A DNA stretch of 23,497 nt, taken from positions 1 to 23,497 of the IMG/VR virus record IMGVR_UViG_3300022413_000041; one strand, written 5' to 3'. The notes under the pieces are model-generated. The model did no database searches. It saw only the letters and a program-made list of their open reading frames with translations, and was not told where the DNA came from. Below are positions 1 to 6,057 of the stretch, piece by piece. Position 1 is the stretch's first letter. Each line of letters begins with the position of its first letter. Both the position numbers and the translations under genes were made by a program. The stretch is from a virus.

Positions 1-792
1 GAGGTCGAGGGCGCACCGTCGGCGGACGACCTCAAGAAGGTCAGCGACGCTTTGGCGGCCGAACGGACTGCCCACTCCGAAACCGCCAACAAGCTCAAGC
101 CATTCGATACGATCGGCAAGACTCCGGACGAGATCAAGGCGGCGATGGTGGAGCTGGAGGAAGCCAAGACGAAGCTCGAGGCTGGCGGCGGTGAGAAGTT
201 CGACCAGGCCAAGTACGACGAGTTGGTCGACCGCAAGGTTGCTCTACAGATCGAGCCCCTGAACCGGCAGATCGAGGCCCTGACCACTGAACGAGACGCC
301 GCCAAGACAGAGGCTACTAATACCAAGACACAGCTCACCCGGCGCGATCTCGGCACCGAGCTGAATGCCGCGGCGACTGCCGAGAAGATGCCAGCTGAAG
401 CGATCCCGTTCTTCGTCAACCAGGCTCTAGATCAGTTCGAGAAGTCGGAGGCGGACGGCCGTTTCTTGACAGTGCGCAAAGACGGCTCCGACACCCTGCC
501 TGGACTTACGCCGGCGCAGATGGTCGCCGAGGCTAAGAAGACGATGCCGTTCCTCTGGCCGGACACGACGGGCGCCGGAATCAAGCCGGGCGAGCCCGGC
601 GGGCCCGATACGACCAACAATCCCTGGATGCCTGGCGCAGCTTGGAACAAGAGCGAGCAGTCTCGTATCCACAACGAAAAGGGTCCGGACGAGGCCAAGC
701 GATTGTCTCAAGCTGCTGGTGCTGGGGACAATCCTTACATCGTTCGCCACCCGAAAGACGTCGAGGCGCAAAAGGGCGGCCGCGCTGCCTGA
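1..792 (+). CDS. Probable capsid scaffold protein, 5' end missing
   Basis: The frame is open from the first base, so the true start lies outside the window and 263 residues are visible. The protein is highly charged and looks helical: Glu/Lys/Ala-rich stretches, including a heptad-like segment around visible residues 45-115, suggest a coiled coil. The C-terminal part is Gly/Pro/Asn-rich and probably flexible. Scaffold proteins typically look like this and are encoded directly before the major capsid gene, as here. They guide procapsid assembly and are later removed or cleaved. No motif was recognised, so the function rests on position and composition. A head-associated minor structural protein is the main alternative. 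A TTG at 52 is not a convincing start because the frame continues upstream of it. Confidence 0.6.
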   Translation, partial: EVEGAPSADDLKKVSDALAAERTAHSETANKLKPFDTIGKTPDEIKAAMVELEEAKTKLEAGGGEKFDQAKYDELVDRKVALQIEPLNRQIEALTTERDAAKTEATNTKTQLTRRDLGTELNAAATAEKMPAEAIPFFVNQALDQFEKSEADGRFLTVRKDGSDTLPGLTPAQMVAEAKKTMPFLWPDTTGAGIKPGEPGGPDTTNNPWMPGAAWNKSEQSRIHNEKGPDEAKRLSQAAGAGDNPYIVRHPKDVEAQKGGRAA

Positions 793-794
793 AG

Positions 795-822
795 TTGATT
801 TCCGCACTGCTTTGTGTATTTA
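795..822 (+). promoter_or_regulatory. Weak candidate promoter upstream of the capsid gene
   Basis: TTGATT at 795-800 and TATTTA at 817-822 are separated by 16 bases in a locally AT-rich patch just after the scaffold stop codon. The match to sigma70 boxes is mediocre, especially at -10. If used, it would start transcription near 830 and place the twin stem-loops at 850-919 in the 5' leader of the capsid mRNA. Confidence 0.2.
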
Positions 823-849
823 ACGAGGTGATGCCGACTTGATGTGGCC

Positions 850-870
850 GCGGAGGGGTGATCCCTCCGC
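850..870 (+). promoter_or_regulatory. Stem-loop 1 of a twin pair in the capsid leader
   Basis: Bases 850-857 pair perfectly with 863-870, giving an 8-bp G+C-rich stem that closes the loop GTGAT (858-862). No U-tract follows, so it is not a standard terminator. The 11-mer GGGGTGATCCC at 855-865 recurs exactly at 903-913 in stem-loop 2. It could be an RNA-binding site, an mRNA stabiliser or a DNA operator. Confidence 0.5.
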
Positions 871-893
871 CGCTACTGACCCGGCAGTAGGAG

Positions 894-919
894 GTCTCCA
901 AAGGGGTGATCCCGGAGGC
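894..919 (+). promoter_or_regulatory. Stem-loop 2 of a twin pair in the capsid leader
   Basis: Bases 894-899 pair with 914-919 (one G-U pair) and 903-905 pair with 911-913. This leaves an AAA bulge at 900-902 and the loop GTGAT at 906-910. The apical part GGGGTGATCCC is identical to that of stem-loop 1, 48 bases upstream. Confidence 0.4.
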
Positions 920-994
920 TTCTTGGCATGGCGCACCGCCGGCCGCGCAGAAACAGCAATCGGGCTGACTGCAACGCCATAGCGGAGATGCCCC

Positions 995-2023
995 ATGGCG
1001 GATACCCAAGTAGTCGACGTCGTCACACCGGAAATATTCACTCCTTACGCCCAGCAGATCACCGAGGAGCGTGCCAACCTGGTCACCACTGGTGTGATCA
1101 CGGTCGACCCGTTGTTGAGTGAGTTCCTGGCCGGCGGCGGTATCACGTTCAACGTGCCGAGCTGGCGCGATCTGTCGAACGTTGCTGAGAATGTCGCATC
1201 CGATAATCCGGCCACACTGGCAACCCCGCAGAAGACTCAGGCGGATAGCGAGATCGCCGTTCGGCTTTCCCGCAACCAATCCTGGTCGACCATGGACTTG
1301 GCGCAGGCGCTCGCCGGTTCCGATCCCATGGCATCGATCGGCAACCGTGTGGGTTACTACTGGTCACGTCGTTTGCAGGCCGTTGTCATCGCCTCCATGA
1401 ACGGCATCTTCGCCGATAATGACGCTGCGCCTGGTGGAACCGAGCACGTCCAAGGTGACCTGACCACTGACATCTCCGGTGCCTCTTTCATCGCTGGCGT
1501 CACCAACTTCAACAGCGCTGGGTTCATCGACGCTCTTACGACCATGAATGAGGCCGAGGAAGACTTGGGGGCCATGTTCGTGCACCCGGTCGTCTACGGC
1601 ACGATGAGGAAGAACAATCTCATCGATTTCGTGCCGGATGCGGTCAACCCGAACGCGGCCGCCGTGCCGACGTTTTTGGGGCGCAGGGTCATTCAAGACA
1701 AAGGGCTGCCGAACGCTTCCGACGTCTATGAGACCTGGATGCTTGGCGGCGGCGCGGTTCGTTGGGGCGTCGGTACGCCGCGGCGCGCAACAGCCGTCCG
1801 GCGAGAGGAAGATGCCGGCAACGGCGCCGGGCAGGAGATCTTGCACAACCGGATCGAATGGATCGTGCACCCGGCTGGTCATGCCTACGTTGGCACGGCT
1901 GCGTCTGGCGGACCGGACAACACCGCGACAACCGACAATCTGGCCGACGCGGCTTCTTGGATCCGGCGCTTCCCCGAGCGGGAGCAGATCAAGATCGCCC
2001 GCTTGGTGACCCGCGAGGCTTAG
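995..2023 (+). CDS. Major capsid protein
   Basis: This 342-residue protein forms the icosahedral head lattice. The N-terminal half has the pattern of one phage coat-protein group: a segment on the theme FTPYAQQITEE near residue 16, then VDPLLSEFLAGGG and ITFNVPSWRDL around residues 37-60. The family is probably Gp13-like, with an HK97-type fold expected; I recall this pattern and did not search it. Residues 180-260 include a conserved-looking stretch in which a capsid sample is compared with a wall or position (VHPVVYGTMRKNN). Its length is normal for a coat protein. The ATG at 995 has GGAG 7 bases upstream. It follows the scaffold gene and precedes a probable decoration protein, which fits its role. 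The flanking hairpins (850-919 and 2032-2059) may adjust its high expression. Confidence 0.85.
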   Translation: MADTQVVDVVTPEIFTPYAQQITEERANLVTTGVITVDPLLSEFLAGGGITFNVPSWRDLSNVAENVASDNPATLATPQKTQADSEIAVRLSRNQSWSTMDLAQALAGSDPMASIGNRVGYYWSRRLQAVVIASMNGIFADNDAAPGGTEHVQGDLTTDISGASFIAGVTNFNSAGFIDALTTMNEAEEDLGAMFVHPVVYGTMRKNNLIDFVPDAVNPNAAAVPTFLGRRVIQDKGLPNASDVYETWMLGGGAVRWGVGTPRRATAVRREEDAGNGAGQEILHNRIEWIVHPAGHAYVGTAASGGPDNTATTDNLADAASWIRRFPEREQIKIARLVTREA

Positions 2024-2031
2024 CCCATAGC

Positions 2032-2059
2032 GTGGGGAGGGGCACCTGCCTCTCCCCGC
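2032..2059 (+). promoter_or_regulatory. Strong intercistronic hairpin after the capsid gene
   Basis: Bases 2032-2043 can pair with 2048-2059 in a 12-bp stem with two G-U pairs and a four-base loop ACCT. It starts 9 bases after the capsid stop codon. No T-run follows and the next ribosome binding site (AAGGAG) begins soon after, so full termination is unlikely. A 3' mRNA-stabilising or partially terminating element is more plausible, giving more capsid than downstream product. Confidence 0.5.
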
Positions 2060-2077
2060 CAGACAAGGAGTTTCGTT

Positions 2078-2617
2078 ATGCCACATGGGCTGCCCTACTC
2101 TCTCTCTCGTCAGATTCAGCCGCAAGGCGGGCTCGAGCACGGAGCGCAGAAGAAGGTCAAACTGACCTTCAAAGACCTAGCGATTGCGCTAACTGACGAA
2201 GCCGGCGTCGTCGCTTATGGCGGGCTGAAGATCTACGACTTCGATCCTGGCCTGATCACATTCCACGGTGCTGTCGGCACGCTGACCATCACCAAGTCTT
2301 CCGCTGGTGTCGATGATGACGCCGCAGGCGACCTCGCGGTTGGGACGGTCGTGGCGAGCAACAATGCGACGCTCGCGACCACCGAGCAGGATCTGATTCC
2401 AACCGGAGCCTTCACCTTGGTTGCCGGGACGGACACGGTTGCCATTCAGAGCACGGCAACCGAGATCGGCGCTGTCTTCGACGGTACCAGCACCGCGATC
2501 GATGTTTTCTTGAACTTCCTGGTCGACGATGTCGACCATGATGTCACCACCACGCCAGCCAACATCATCGTGAACGGCTCTCTCACGCTGGTGTTCACCA
2601 ACGTTGGCGACAACTAG
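2078..2617 (+). CDS. Probable head decoration or head fiber-type protein
   Basis: The product has 179 residues, rich in Thr, Val, Ala and Asp with few Cys or aromatic residues. That composition suits an all-beta virion surface protein. Its N-terminus (Ser/Gln-rich, then a KKVKLTFKDLAIALTD segment) leads into repeated beta-strand-like stretches and ends with VNGSLTLVFTNVGDN. It starts at an ATG with an excellent AAGGAG at 2065-2070. Genes placed directly after the major capsid gene commonly encode decoration proteins that bind and stabilise the expanded capsid. I recognise no specific family, so decoration protein is inferred from position and composition. Confidence 0.5.
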   Translation: MPHGLPYSLSRQIQPQGGLEHGAQKKVKLTFKDLAIALTDEAGVVAYGGLKIYDFDPGLITFHGAVGTLTITKSSAGVDDDAAGDLAVGTVVASNNATLATTEQDLIPTGAFTLVAGTDTVAIQSTATEIGAVFDGTSTAIDVFLNFLVDDVDHDVTTTPANIIVNGSLTLVFTNVGDN

Positions 2618-2629
2618 GAGCGACGGATA

Positions 2630-3214
2630 ATGGACACACTTATCGAGACGCTTAGGCAACTCGACCCAGCGAACAACGCTCACTGGACGCAGAACGGCCT
2701 CCCGCGCCTCGACGTCCTATCCGCTTCGATCGGCAGCGACGTCTCCCGCAACGATGTCGCTGCCGCCGCTCCAAACTTTCGGCGGGACAACCTCGAGCTT
2801 CCTCCGCCCCCGGCACCAGAACCCGAAGCACCAACCCACCCTGACATGGCTGAGGATGTTGCGAAAAACCGAGCGTTGATTGAGCAACAGCTCGCCGGCC
2901 TGCGCGTGCAGATCGAAAATTGCCGGAGCGACATTGAGCGCATCAAACACCGCCAGTCCGAGTTCAGAGACGAAGAGATCAGACTCGCAACGCTGCTCAA
3001 GGAGAAGTACCCGGAGGTATCTCCCGGCGAGCGCATGAAAAGGCACGTACAGCGCCAGCATGAAATCCGTGTGGCCGCGGCGCAAGAGGCACGGAGATCA
3101 GGACAAAAGGTCGTCGCGCCATCGCCGCTTGATCAAGCTCTCGCAGCTCGGCCTCGCCCGTATCAACAGGTGGTCATGCAGCCGGCGCCAAAGCCGGTCA
3201 CGTCCAGGACTTAA
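2630..3214 (+). CDS. Phage virion-associated coiled-coil protein
   Basis: The 194-residue product begins with a segment containing LDPANNAHWTQNGLPRLDVL. I recall this pattern, a Trp followed by a short Asp- and Pro-containing loop, at the N-terminus of many uncharacterised phage head-region proteins. Residues 45-75 are Pro-rich linker. Residues 75-135 are a charged helical segment likely to form a coiled coil (IEQQLAGLRVQIENCRSDIE). The C-terminus is basic and Pro/Gln-rich. A GGAG overlaps the preceding stop at 2617-2620. No function is known to me; it may be a minor head or head-tail protein. Confidence 0.55.
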   Translation: MDTLIETLRQLDPANNAHWTQNGLPRLDVLSASIGSDVSRNDVAAAAPNFRRDNLELPPPPAPEPEAPTHPDMAEDVAKNRALIEQQLAGLRVQIENCRSDIERIKHRQSEFRDEEIRLATLLKEKYPEVSPGERMKRHVQRQHEIRVAAAQEARRSGQKVVAPSPLDQALAARPRPYQQVVMQPAPKPVTSRT

Positions 3215-3217
3215 GAG

Positions 3218-4087
3218 ATGCCCCTGGTTCCAAGTCAGCGAACCGGGCGATCGACGGCGCTCTTTCTCAACGCGCAGAGAAAGCGGCAACAGCGACTGTT
3301 CGCCCAAGGTCAGGATGTTCCGGTTAATCCCACCCGAATCGGTTTGTTGCCGGGCGATATCGATCCCGGACAGGAGATCAATCGATCGCTTTTGTTCTGC
3401 TGCGGCAGTCATCCGGCCGGCAGCCCATTGCTTGGCGTCGATTTGATCAAACGGCGACCAGCGACACTGCTTGGATCAGCAGATCTCAGCGCTGATCATC
3501 CCGATATCGGATGGAAATCGTTTAACTCGCCAGCCGCTGCCGATCTGGTCTTCTTTCGCTCGGCTGCCTTGCGCGGGATTGGGGAATCTTTTTCGATTGG
3601 GGCCTATATCGCGGTCGATTCTGCCGAATCTAACGCGATGATCTGTTGCGTGCCCTGGTTCGACCCTGGGTGGAGTTCACCTTTTGCTTCGTTGAGCTGG
3701 GGCCGCGAGGGAACGACCTCGGCCGGGGCCGAGGCGCGATGGAGTGACGGCAACACGCTGATTACGGTTGCCAATACCAGTGGCAGCGATATGTGGCCGG
3801 ATGACACCAATGGGCATTGGCTGGTCTGGACTCGGATGGGCACGACGCACCGCTTTTATTTCGACGGGGTCAAGCAGGGTCTCGACGTTACGGGTGATGC
3901 TTCGACGCCCGTGTTCAATTCCGATGGCTCGCGTGATCTGTTTCTCTTCGGTCGGAACGATCAGAACCCGGGCCATAATCTAAACGGCAAGATCTACGCG
4001 ATCAGCATCTGGCAACGCGAGCTGTCCGCGGCCGAGGTCTCTGCGCTCGCCGCCAATTCGACAGTTCAGTTCATCGGGGGCAGCTGA
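3218..4087 (+). CDS. LamG/concanavalin A-like lectin domain protein in the head module
   Basis: The product has 289 residues. About 55 N-terminal residues, basic and probably flexible or virion-anchoring, precede a LamG-like jelly-roll domain (about 58-285). Visible signatures are HPAGSPLLGVDL at 65, the segment HWLVWTRMGTTHRFYFDGV, and the ending IYAISIWQRELSAAEVSAL, the typical last strands of LamG domains. Such domains bind glycans or other surface ligands. It sits between head genes and the connector genes, so it may be a head-displayed adhesin. A clear paralogue lies at 21320-22117. The ATG lies 3 bases after the previous stop with only a weak AAGAG in front, so the start is less certain; the stop overlaps the next ATG (TGATG). 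Confidence 0.75.
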   Translation: MPLVPSQRTGRSTALFLNAQRKRQQRLFAQGQDVPVNPTRIGLLPGDIDPGQEINRSLLFCCGSHPAGSPLLGVDLIKRRPATLLGSADLSADHPDIGWKSFNSPAAADLVFFRSAALRGIGESFSIGAYIAVDSAESNAMICCVPWFDPGWSSPFASLSWGREGTTSAGAEARWSDGNTLITVANTSGSDMWPDDTNGHWLVWTRMGTTHRFYFDGVKQGLDVTGDASTPVFNSDGSRDLFLFGRNDQNPGHNLNGKIYAISIWQRELSAAEVSALAANSTVQFIGGS

Positions 4088-4641
4088 TGGCGTTCGTGGT
4101 TGAAGACGGGACGGTCGTCGCCAGCGCCAACAGCCTGGTGTCGATCGCCTTTGCCGACAGCTTCTTTGCCGATCGGCGCGAAGCGCGATGGGTTGGCACC
4201 GTTGCCGCCAAGGAGGCGGCGCTCGTGCGAGCGACTGATTGGTTCGAGCAGGCGCACGGTTTGAACATCAACGGATCCCGAACCATTGTGACGCAACTGC
4301 TCTCGTTCCCTCGGGACTACCTCTATGTGCATGGATTCCTGATCGATAACGACGTGGTTCCAGACACGATCCAGAAGGCGGTTTGTCTCTATGCGCTCCG
4401 TGCCTTGGCTCGGGCCGACATAGTGCCCGACCCAGATCTGCCGGGTGGCAGGGGCGCTGTCACGCACGATGAGATCGAGGTCGGACCAATCACACTGATC
4501 ACCAAGTTTGCGTCGCCCAAGGACACGCCAGGCGATGATACCATTCCGAAGATGCCCGAGGTCGATCTGCTCCTGGCACCGTTCCTCAGCTCGATCGCGG
4601 ATTCGAGTGGGGTCAGCTTCGGCGATGCGGGCCGTGGCTGA
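4087..4641 (+). CDS. Head-tail connector (DnaT-like/gp6-like adaptor)
   Basis: The product has 184 residues. The opening MAFVVEDGTVVASANSLVSI and a following helix with RATDWFEQAHG (about 55-65) match the pattern of phage proteins annotated as putative DnaT-like ssDNA-binding proteins. In many phages these occupy the place of the head-tail adaptor that docks on the portal ring. The central helices (VPDTIQKAVCLYALRALARAD) and the C-terminal segment VDLLLAPFLSS fit that group. Translation is probably coupled to the lectin gene by the TGATG overlap. The family assignment is from memory of the pattern; the connector role is also supported by position before a terminator-like gene. Confidence 0.65.
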   Translation: MAFVVEDGTVVASANSLVSIAFADSFFADRREARWVGTVAAKEAALVRATDWFEQAHGLNINGSRTIVTQLLSFPRDYLYVHGFLIDNDVVPDTIQKAVCLYALRALARADIVPDPDLPGGRGAVTHDEIEVGPITLITKFASPKDTPGDDTIPKMPEVDLLLAPFLSSIADSSGVSFGDAGRG

Positions 4642-5033
4642 TGGCGACCACAACAGAACGCATCCAGGACGGCCTGAAGACGCTCCAAGCTAAGCTGGAA
4701 AATCCTGACGATCAGATCGGTCAGTCGATCATACTTCGCACCATCTCGACGGTCTTGCGCGACGCCTCGCAGCCTTGGCTGGGAACGGTGAACGTCCCCG
4801 TTGATCTCGAGCTGGTCGGATTGGTGGAGCTCTACACGGTCCGCGAGATCAACGGCGAGACGATCCAGCAGGGTGACGTCCAGTGCATCCTGCTGCGCGA
4901 AGGTCTCGGCACGACCGTGCCCACGACGGTCAACCAGGTCACATGGGAGGGCACGACCTACGCCGTGAACCACGTCACGCCAACGTTCGTCGGTGATACT
5001 GCCGAAGTCTACGAGCTCAGGCTTCGGGCATGA
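4641..5033 (+). CDS. Probable head-tail joining/stopper protein
   Basis: The product has 130 residues. An N-terminal helix with TTERIQDGLKTLQAKLENPDD is followed by a mostly beta region ending in TWEGTTYAVNHVTPTFVGDT and YELRLRA. A small beta protein between the adaptor and the tail terminator is the usual place of the stopper/head-closure ring in siphoviruses. No family motif is certain. Its ATG overlaps the upstream stop (TGATG) and its stop overlaps the next ATG (ATGA), so the three neck genes are likely translated in a coupled way. Confidence 0.5.
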   Translation: MATTTERIQDGLKTLQAKLENPDDQIGQSIILRTISTVLRDASQPWLGTVNVPVDLELVGLVELYTVREINGETIQQGDVQCILLREGLGTTVPTTVNQVTWEGTTYAVNHVTPTFVGDTAEVYELRLRA

Positions 5034-5458
5034 GCGCTGATTACGAGACCCTGCACGGCGAGGTTCTGACCGCGTTCAAAGCGCAATGGACCACGCGACA
5101 GCCGACCTGGTCGCAAACGACCCGCGTGCAATGGCCCGATGGCGACCCGCCGGCGCATGGGCGCCAGCAATGGATCAGGCTGGCACTAACAGACGTCGAC
5201 GGCTTCGACTCTGCCATCGGGATAGCTGATGTAGTGATCGGCCTCTTCACGGTCGATCTGTTCACGCCGTTGCCCGAGCTTGCCACCAATCAGCACAACA
5301 TCATCAAGCTAGATCTGCGCAACGCGATGCGCGCGGTGCTGCCGGCGGCGCTGCGGCCCGTGCGGTTCTGGACGCGAGACTTCGGCCGCAACCCCGATGG
5401 GTTCAAGCATTCCCGAGCAGCGCTTGCCTTCCACTTCGATCTGCCGGATCCGAGTTGA
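5030..5458 (+). CDS. Tail terminator-like protein (DUF4128-type)
   Basis: The product has 142 residues with an alpha/beta layout: an N-terminal helix (DYETLHGEVLTAFKAQW), a strand with RVQWPDGD, then WIRLALTDVDG, a central beta segment ending DLFTPL, a helix IIKLDLRNAMRAVLP, and a C-terminal strand ALAFHFDLPDPS. This order resembles tail terminator/tail completion proteins that cap the tail tube and join it to the head. The place between the stopper and the HK97 gp10-like gene agrees. The DUF4128 link is recalled, not searched. Start and stop both overlap neighbours. Confidence 0.6.
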   Translation: MSADYETLHGEVLTAFKAQWTTRQPTWSQTTRVQWPDGDPPAHGRQQWIRLALTDVDGFDSAIGIADVVIGLFTVDLFTPLPELATNQHNIIKLDLRNAMRAVLPAALRPVRFWTRDFGRNPDGFKHSRAALAFHFDLPDPS

Positions 5459-5667
5459 TGATCTGGACGCCGATCAAGCGTTACCTCGATTACATCTTCG
5501 GAACTGATGTGCGCTCATTCCGCGAGGCGTGGCAAGACCGGGCTTGGGACATCGTGATCCCGTCGATTATCGCCAATGTGGTGGCGATCTCTTGCTTGAT
5601 CGGCCTTTGGTTTGTCTTCGCTATTGGCACCATCCACGTCCTCGATTGGCTTGGCTGGATGCCCTAG
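5458..5667 (+). CDS. Small single-helix membrane protein in the neck gene cluster
   Basis: The product has 69 residues. A basic, amphipathic N-terminus (residues 1-31) precedes one clear transmembrane helix at about 33-57 (PSIIANVVAISCLIGLWFVF is its core), then a short Trp-rich tail. An ATG at 5458 overlaps the previous stop as TGATG; a TTG at 5455 in the same frame is a less likely start. Membrane proteins are unexpected among neck genes, which normally encode soluble virion parts. It could act in lysis control, superinfection exclusion or host takeover, but nothing here decides between these. Confidence 0.65.
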   Translation: MIWTPIKRYLDYIFGTDVRSFREAWQDRAWDIVIPSIIANVVAISCLIGLWFVFAIGTIHVLDWLGWMP

Positions 5668-5670
5668 GCG

Positions 5671-6057
5671 ATGGCGCTGACCATCACCGTCAACGGCATC
5701 GAGCAAGATCTCGAGTTTTTTAGCCGCGAATACGGCAAGTTCATCGTCGAGGTCGGCAGCACCCTACTTCAGGTGATCCAGGTCGGGACGCCGGTAGACA
5801 CCGGGCATGCACGCAACAACTGGATCCCTGAAATTGGCTCGATCACGGGGCGCGTGATCGGGTCTCGGGAAAGCCCTGGATCACCCCAAGGCGACGGTGC
5901 GATTCAGCGGTGGCAACCCGGTGCAGGCGACATCACTATTCACAACTCGGTTGAGTACATTGTCTATCTGGACCAAGGTAGCAGCGCTCAAGCTCCCCAG
6001 GGAATCGTGGACCCGGCGGTCGCCGCGGTTGAAGGAAGGTTTCGCGGGGGACCATAA
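5671..6057 (+). CDS. HK97 gp10-like neck/tail completion protein
   Basis: The product has 128 residues. The diagnostic pattern is TPVDTGHARNNW at about residues 40-51, followed by a beta region with ITIHNSVEYIVYLDQGSSAQAP and a C-terminal helix. In HK97 gp10-like minor tail proteins the same order appears as TPVDTG, N-x-x-xY and an EYG- or DQGSS-like turn. These proteins take part in joining head and tail. The start lies 3 bases after the preceding stop, with no strong ribosome binding site visible, so coupling with the membrane protein gene is likely. The stop overlaps the tape measure start (TAATG). Confidence 0.75.
   Translation: MALTITVNGIEQDLEFFSREYGKFIVEVGSTLLQVIQVGTPVDTGHARNNWIPEIGSITGRVIGSRESPGSPQGDGAIQRWQPGAGDITIHNSVEYIVYLDQGSSAQAPQGIVDPAVAAVEGRFRGGP

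Larger units (their letters stand above)
793..994 (+). other. Structured non-coding leader before the capsid gene
   Basis: These 202 bases hold no convincing gene, which is exceptional in a window where neighbours mostly overlap or sit within 70 bases of each other. Short frames crossing it are Arg-rich and run into the capsid gene out of frame. It contains two stem-loops with the same loop and a clear GGAG Shine-Dalgarno at 984-987, 7 bases before the capsid ATG. Confidence 0.6.

Noticed and set aside
928-1122. Small open frame crossing the capsid leader and the capsid start
   Set aside because: Arg/His-rich product, mostly overlapping the capsid gene out of frame, and no ribosome binding site.
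2032-2059. Hairpin as an intrinsic terminator
   Set aside because: No T-run follows and the adjacent gene needs the same transcript, so complete termination is unlikely.
5716-5721. Run of six T in the gp10-like gene as a possible slippery site
   Set aside because: The run is in the wrong register for X XXY YYZ and neither shifted frame gives a sensible protein.
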